From: Epiperipatus broadwayi
Taxonomy: Eukaryota; Onychophora; Udeonychophora; Euonychophora; Peripatidae
DNA: 64,000 nucleotides
NCBI GenBank assembly: GCA_028023455.1
Contig: JAQFVV010000030.1
Span: forward strand, 6,590,501 to 6,654,500
Reading direction: 5' to 3'
The number at the start of each line of letters is the position of its first letter. Positions within the stretch are counted from its first letter, which is position 1. A program made the translations under genes and the position numbers. This document shows, piece after piece, positions 61,124 to 64,000 of this stretch. Below the pieces are notes generated by a model. It was not told the DNA's origin, ran no database searches, and worked only from the letters and a program-made list of their open reading frames with translations.

Positions 61124-61696
61124 AATAATCAAAAAAAGCAAGTCGTATATAACGTGACATTACTTTTATAAGCTTGTATTTACAAAAAATGTAATACAGA
61201 GAGTGTACCAAAACAAGCTCTTAATTGATAAGTGCACTATGAGAAAATATTCAAAATCTCTATCCAGAATATTCCTACCTCCAGACCAACTGGTTTCGAG
61301 CTTATGGCTCATCTCAGTGAAGAGCTAGAATATTCAGACACTAGATCCAAAACATAAACTCAAAATCCAGCACTTATTTCATAAATAATATTTAAGTAGA
61401 AACTCTGAAATTTTCAGACATGAAAATGTCTTTAAATCCAGTTATCTAACTTAAATAGCTATATGGGGACTGAACTAAATTCAGATCTACCATATTTTAA
61501 TAGCCTCAGCATAGCCAAAGCTTTAAAGGTAAAATTATAATAATCAAAAAAGCAAGTCATATATAACGTGACTTTACTTTTATAAGCTTGTATTTACAAA
61601 AATGTAATACACAGAGTGTTGAATATTTTCTCATACCGCACTTATCAATTAAGAGCTTGTTTGAGCTATTGGTACGCTTTCTGTATTACATTATTA
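61124..61696 (-). mobile_element. Family I retrozyme-like element with tandem and inverted parts
   Basis: On the minus strand it holds a direct repeat (AGCAAGTC... at 61137 and 61551, period 414) enclosing one hammerhead (61266-61334). The right-most part (about 61617-61688) is the inverted complement of sequence at 61193-61254. Thus a tandem partial dimer is joined to an inverted fragment at its 5' end. Perfect 13-bp repeat TATTTAAACTATT flanks it (61111-61123 and 61697-61709). Confidence 0.87.
61266..61334 (-). ncRNA. Hammerhead ribozyme, type I, family I (core altered)
   Basis: Minus strand: outer helix GAATATTC with GAATATTC (8 bp), internal loop, inner helix CTCTTCA with TGGAGG, core CTGAGAT, stem II GAGC-CATAA-GCTC, GAAA, stem III CCA-GT-TGG (able to close as a small hairpin), then TC. 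The core departs from CTGANGA, so it may be inactive although all stems are kept. Confidence 0.7.
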
Positions 61697-61711
61697 TATT
61701 TAAACTATTTT

Positions 61712-62045
61712 ATAACTAAGAGTTTCTTTTCAATTACTAATATATTAAAGTGGGTTTTTTGGATATTATATTTGTATTATCAAGAATGTCGCTAAATAGC
61801 TAATCGCGTACTAAATTAGCACAGAATGTTCTCTATTATTTCCATTATTTATTACATTTTTGGATTTTGTTTTTTTTTAATCTTATTTTGCAATTACATG
61901 TAGTTTTTGATTTATTATTGCTTTAATCACATAAATGTTGAAAATGAGCACAGTCCACATATTGTATACGCACTCTGAACAGAAAAAAAAAAGAGTTTAA
62001 ATCGCAATTAAACGAAACCACTTGAATAGGATGAATATATACACT
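61712..62045. other. Unassigned AT-rich sequence
   Basis: No recognisable feature. Confidence 0.4.
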
Positions 62046-62060
62046 TATCTAATGTTTCTA

Positions 62061-62301
62061 ATATATAGGGTATATGAGCACAGACTTTCACATGACCCAC
62101 CACTGTCCACTCTATCTCATAATACTGATACACTTGAACACATATATGCTGAAAAGATAAATAATCACCAAGCATATATGTGTTCAAGTGTATCAGTGTT
62201 ATGAGATAGTGTGGAGAGTGGTGGGTCATGTGAAAGTCTGTGCTCATATATCCTATATATTACATATATAGACACAGGTATATAATAAGCCTGTGTTTCA
62301 G
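62061..62301 (+). mobile_element. Family K foldback
   Basis: Inverted arms (GGTATATGAGCACAGACTTT and complement) with a junction near 62165. The right arm reaches the K terminal hairpin ACACAGG...CCTGTGT and TTTCAG. Perfect 12-bp repeat CTAATGTTTCTA (62049-62060 and 62302-62313). The ribozyme is not included except for a few bases of its 3' strand. Confidence 0.88.
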
Positions 62302-62319
62302 CTAATGTTTCTAAGTACA

Positions 62320-63520
62320 TGTGTAAAAACAACAATAACATTAACAAAAAAAAATGTAAGCAAAGGAGCTCATATTATTTAAATAATTAATTGCCTTTTA
62401 TAAATATCTAGAATTGCTTTCTGAAAAGGAAAACAGAGAAAACCAAATGCCGCGATCATATTGATTATATAGAATTCAATACTAAACCGAAACTTTTGAA
62501 AAAGTTTTTCATGCCTTTAGTTATTGGCCTCATTGCTCAATGTGTATATATAACAAATAGAGAAACACACACACAGAGGAAGAGAAAGAAACAGAGAAAT
62601 TAATAAACTGAAACAAGAAAGAACAACTAGTTAGTAAAAATGATGAATGCAACGTTATAATTATTATTTATCATTAATGGGAAAATAATATTTGCATTGT
62701 TTACAATGATTATATACTTAACATACAACTTATAATAAGATTTTAGTCTCAAATATAGTTTAAAGATTAACAATCTAAGAAAATTCCAGAATTTTAATCT
62801 ATCATTAAACATAATCAAGAGCGTGAAAAGTCTATTATTTATAAATATTTCGCATGCAGAATCGATGCTGAATATTCTGCTTAAAAAGTCATTCTGTACC
62901 AAAAGCTAAAAAGTCTGTTGTATAAAAGCTTCGGTTTACAAAAATTAACTAAAGCTTTATTTGAGAATTGGACTGTAACTCATTTTTTTATATTTTAATT
63001 AATACATAATAAAAAGTTTTGATGGTTATTTGATCCTATTTTAGAGTTGGTTAGAGAGGGGAAGAAAAACAACCTCACGGTAGCGGTTGATTATGTGTTG
63101 AAAGTTTTACTGTGACAAAACAAATCTACAACTTTCTGCAATTTTTGCTGGCTATGGTTTTTTTTTACCACTCTCTTGTTTATCTGTTCTAATCTTTTAA
63201 TTAAAAGATTTTTAAAATACAGCAAAAACATTATTAGTCCTAAAAACTGCGGAGACGGAACTTATTTCAACAAAAGTGAATTCTTTTCAACTTGACAGAT
63301 ATAAATTAATAATATTTTTTAACTTTAATGAGGAGTTAATTAGGATATTTCTCTTACTTCAAAAAAGCATAAAGAATGTGCTTGTAATCTTATATACATG
63401 CGTATGTGTGGCACGTCTTAAAAATTATACAACATATATATGCTATTTAATAAAGACTAATTAAAGTTTGGATGAAATTCTAAATACTGAAATGCTAAAA
63501 TAAATTATATTAAGAGAGTA
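62320..63520. other. Unassigned AT-rich sequence
   Basis: No recognisable feature. Confidence 0.4.
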
Positions 63521-63537
63521 TCAATTAGTTACAAGCT

Positions 63538-63649
63538 GTCAAGCGTTGTTAGCCGAGAGGTCAGCGCAGCCGCCTTGCAAGATGGCTGGTTGCAGACGGT
63601 TGTTGCGGGTTCGCCTCCCTGCCGATGCTATGACATATGGAAAAAAAAA
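63538..63649 (+). mobile_element. tRNA-derived SINE, variant with enlarged variable arm
   Basis: GTCAAGCGTTGTTAGCCGAG start, an extra TGGCTGGTTGCAGACGG segment between the anticodon and T arms, GGGTTCGCCTCCC, then TATGACATATG and poly-A. Perfect 14-bp repeat ATTAGTTACAAGCT (63524-63537 and 63650-63663). Confidence 0.88.
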
Positions 63650-63664
63650 ATTAGTTACAAGCTA

Positions 63665-64000
63665 CGACCGATGTTGATGAAGTACTTTACAGCTGTGTAT
63701 AAGATGTTTCTGAGAAAATATTAATTATATATATGTAGTGAAGTTGGCAAATTAATAATAATCATAAGGTTACTTGCCCAGAACTCGTGATATTAAACCA
63801 CCCAAGTGATAGACTGAATATAACATTCAATTGCTGTGTGCAATTTATTACAGTTGTAGAGTGGTAAATTTATGAGTTAAAAATTCTTGGATTAAACCTG
63901 TACACACTTTTGCTCAAATATCAAATAATATATCAAATTTTTTGTTAAATCACGTATTTATATTTTATTATTGATTTTTATATATATTAGTTGAATATTT
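63665..64000. other. Unassigned AT-rich sequence
   Basis: No recognisable feature. Confidence 0.4.

Noticed and set aside
62008-62347. Three overlapping open frames with repeated HDPPLSTLSHNTDTLEHIYA text
   Set aside because: They mirror each other because they lie on the two arms of the K foldback; no protein is implied.

Overview
This is an AT-rich (by eye about three quarters A+T), gene-poor eukaryotic window. I found no intact host gene, no spliced host exon that I recognise, and no bacterial operon, CRISPR or rRNA. The mobile-element mix (RTE-like LINE remnants, ZBED/BED-type hAT elements, a mariner remnant, tRNA-derived SINEs, long TCTA microsatellites, hammerhead-bearing short repeats) points to an invertebrate animal. 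I cannot name the phylum or species from sequence alone.

The dominant content is short non-coding repeats of 100-800 bp, many of them palindromic (foldback). Five families, called A, B, H, I and K here, each carry a motif that folds as a type I hammerhead ribozyme: stem I of two helices split by an internal loop or bulge, a CUGANGA core, stem II, GAAA, a very short self-complementary stem III, and a UC or UA cleavage step. All three stems change sequence between families while keeping their pairing. At 40141-40745 two such motifs lie in direct orientation exactly 440 bp apart, the arrangement of animal retrozymes (small hammerhead-bearing non-autonomous retroelements that give circular RNA). 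Most other copies are head-to-head palindromes. Many copies have direct flanking repeats of 10-15 bp, most often 13 bp, which implies one shared integration machinery. Family L shares the target-site signature but shows no ribozyme. A second class of foldbacks (C to G) has a related core, CTGANGA-A-hairpin-GAAAC, but no convincing stem I.

Layout: 1-4 kb, foldback E, a decayed RTE with a nested C element, and small A and L remnants. 7.6-9.4 kb, the J and H cluster. 10-16 kb, a SINE, a GA microsatellite, K, a mariner remnant, A and F. 16.4-19.6 kb, two LINE remnants. 20.3-21.0 kb, a TCTA array. 23.8-25.7 kb, G, A and K. 26-36.6 kb, SINEs, LINE tails, K and A copies. 37.4-39.4 kb, two tandem repeats and an L foldback. 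40-44.5 kb, tandem and palindromic A copies, SINEs and a second TCTA array. 47.06-49.71 kb, a degenerate hAT with a nested RTE. 50.5-51.6 kb, L and K. 52.31-55.20 kb, a nearly full-length hAT with a broken ZBED5-like transposase and a SINE inside. 56.2-58 kb, foldback M and B nested in L. 60.1-62.3 kb, a hAT MITE nested in foldback D, then I and K. 63.5 kb, a SINE.

Nothing here codes for an intact protein. The RTE, hAT and mariner reading frames are all interrupted. No Penelope-like reverse transcriptase, the usual suspected helper of animal retrozymes, is visible in the window, so the machinery that moved the ribozyme repeats must be encoded elsewhere.
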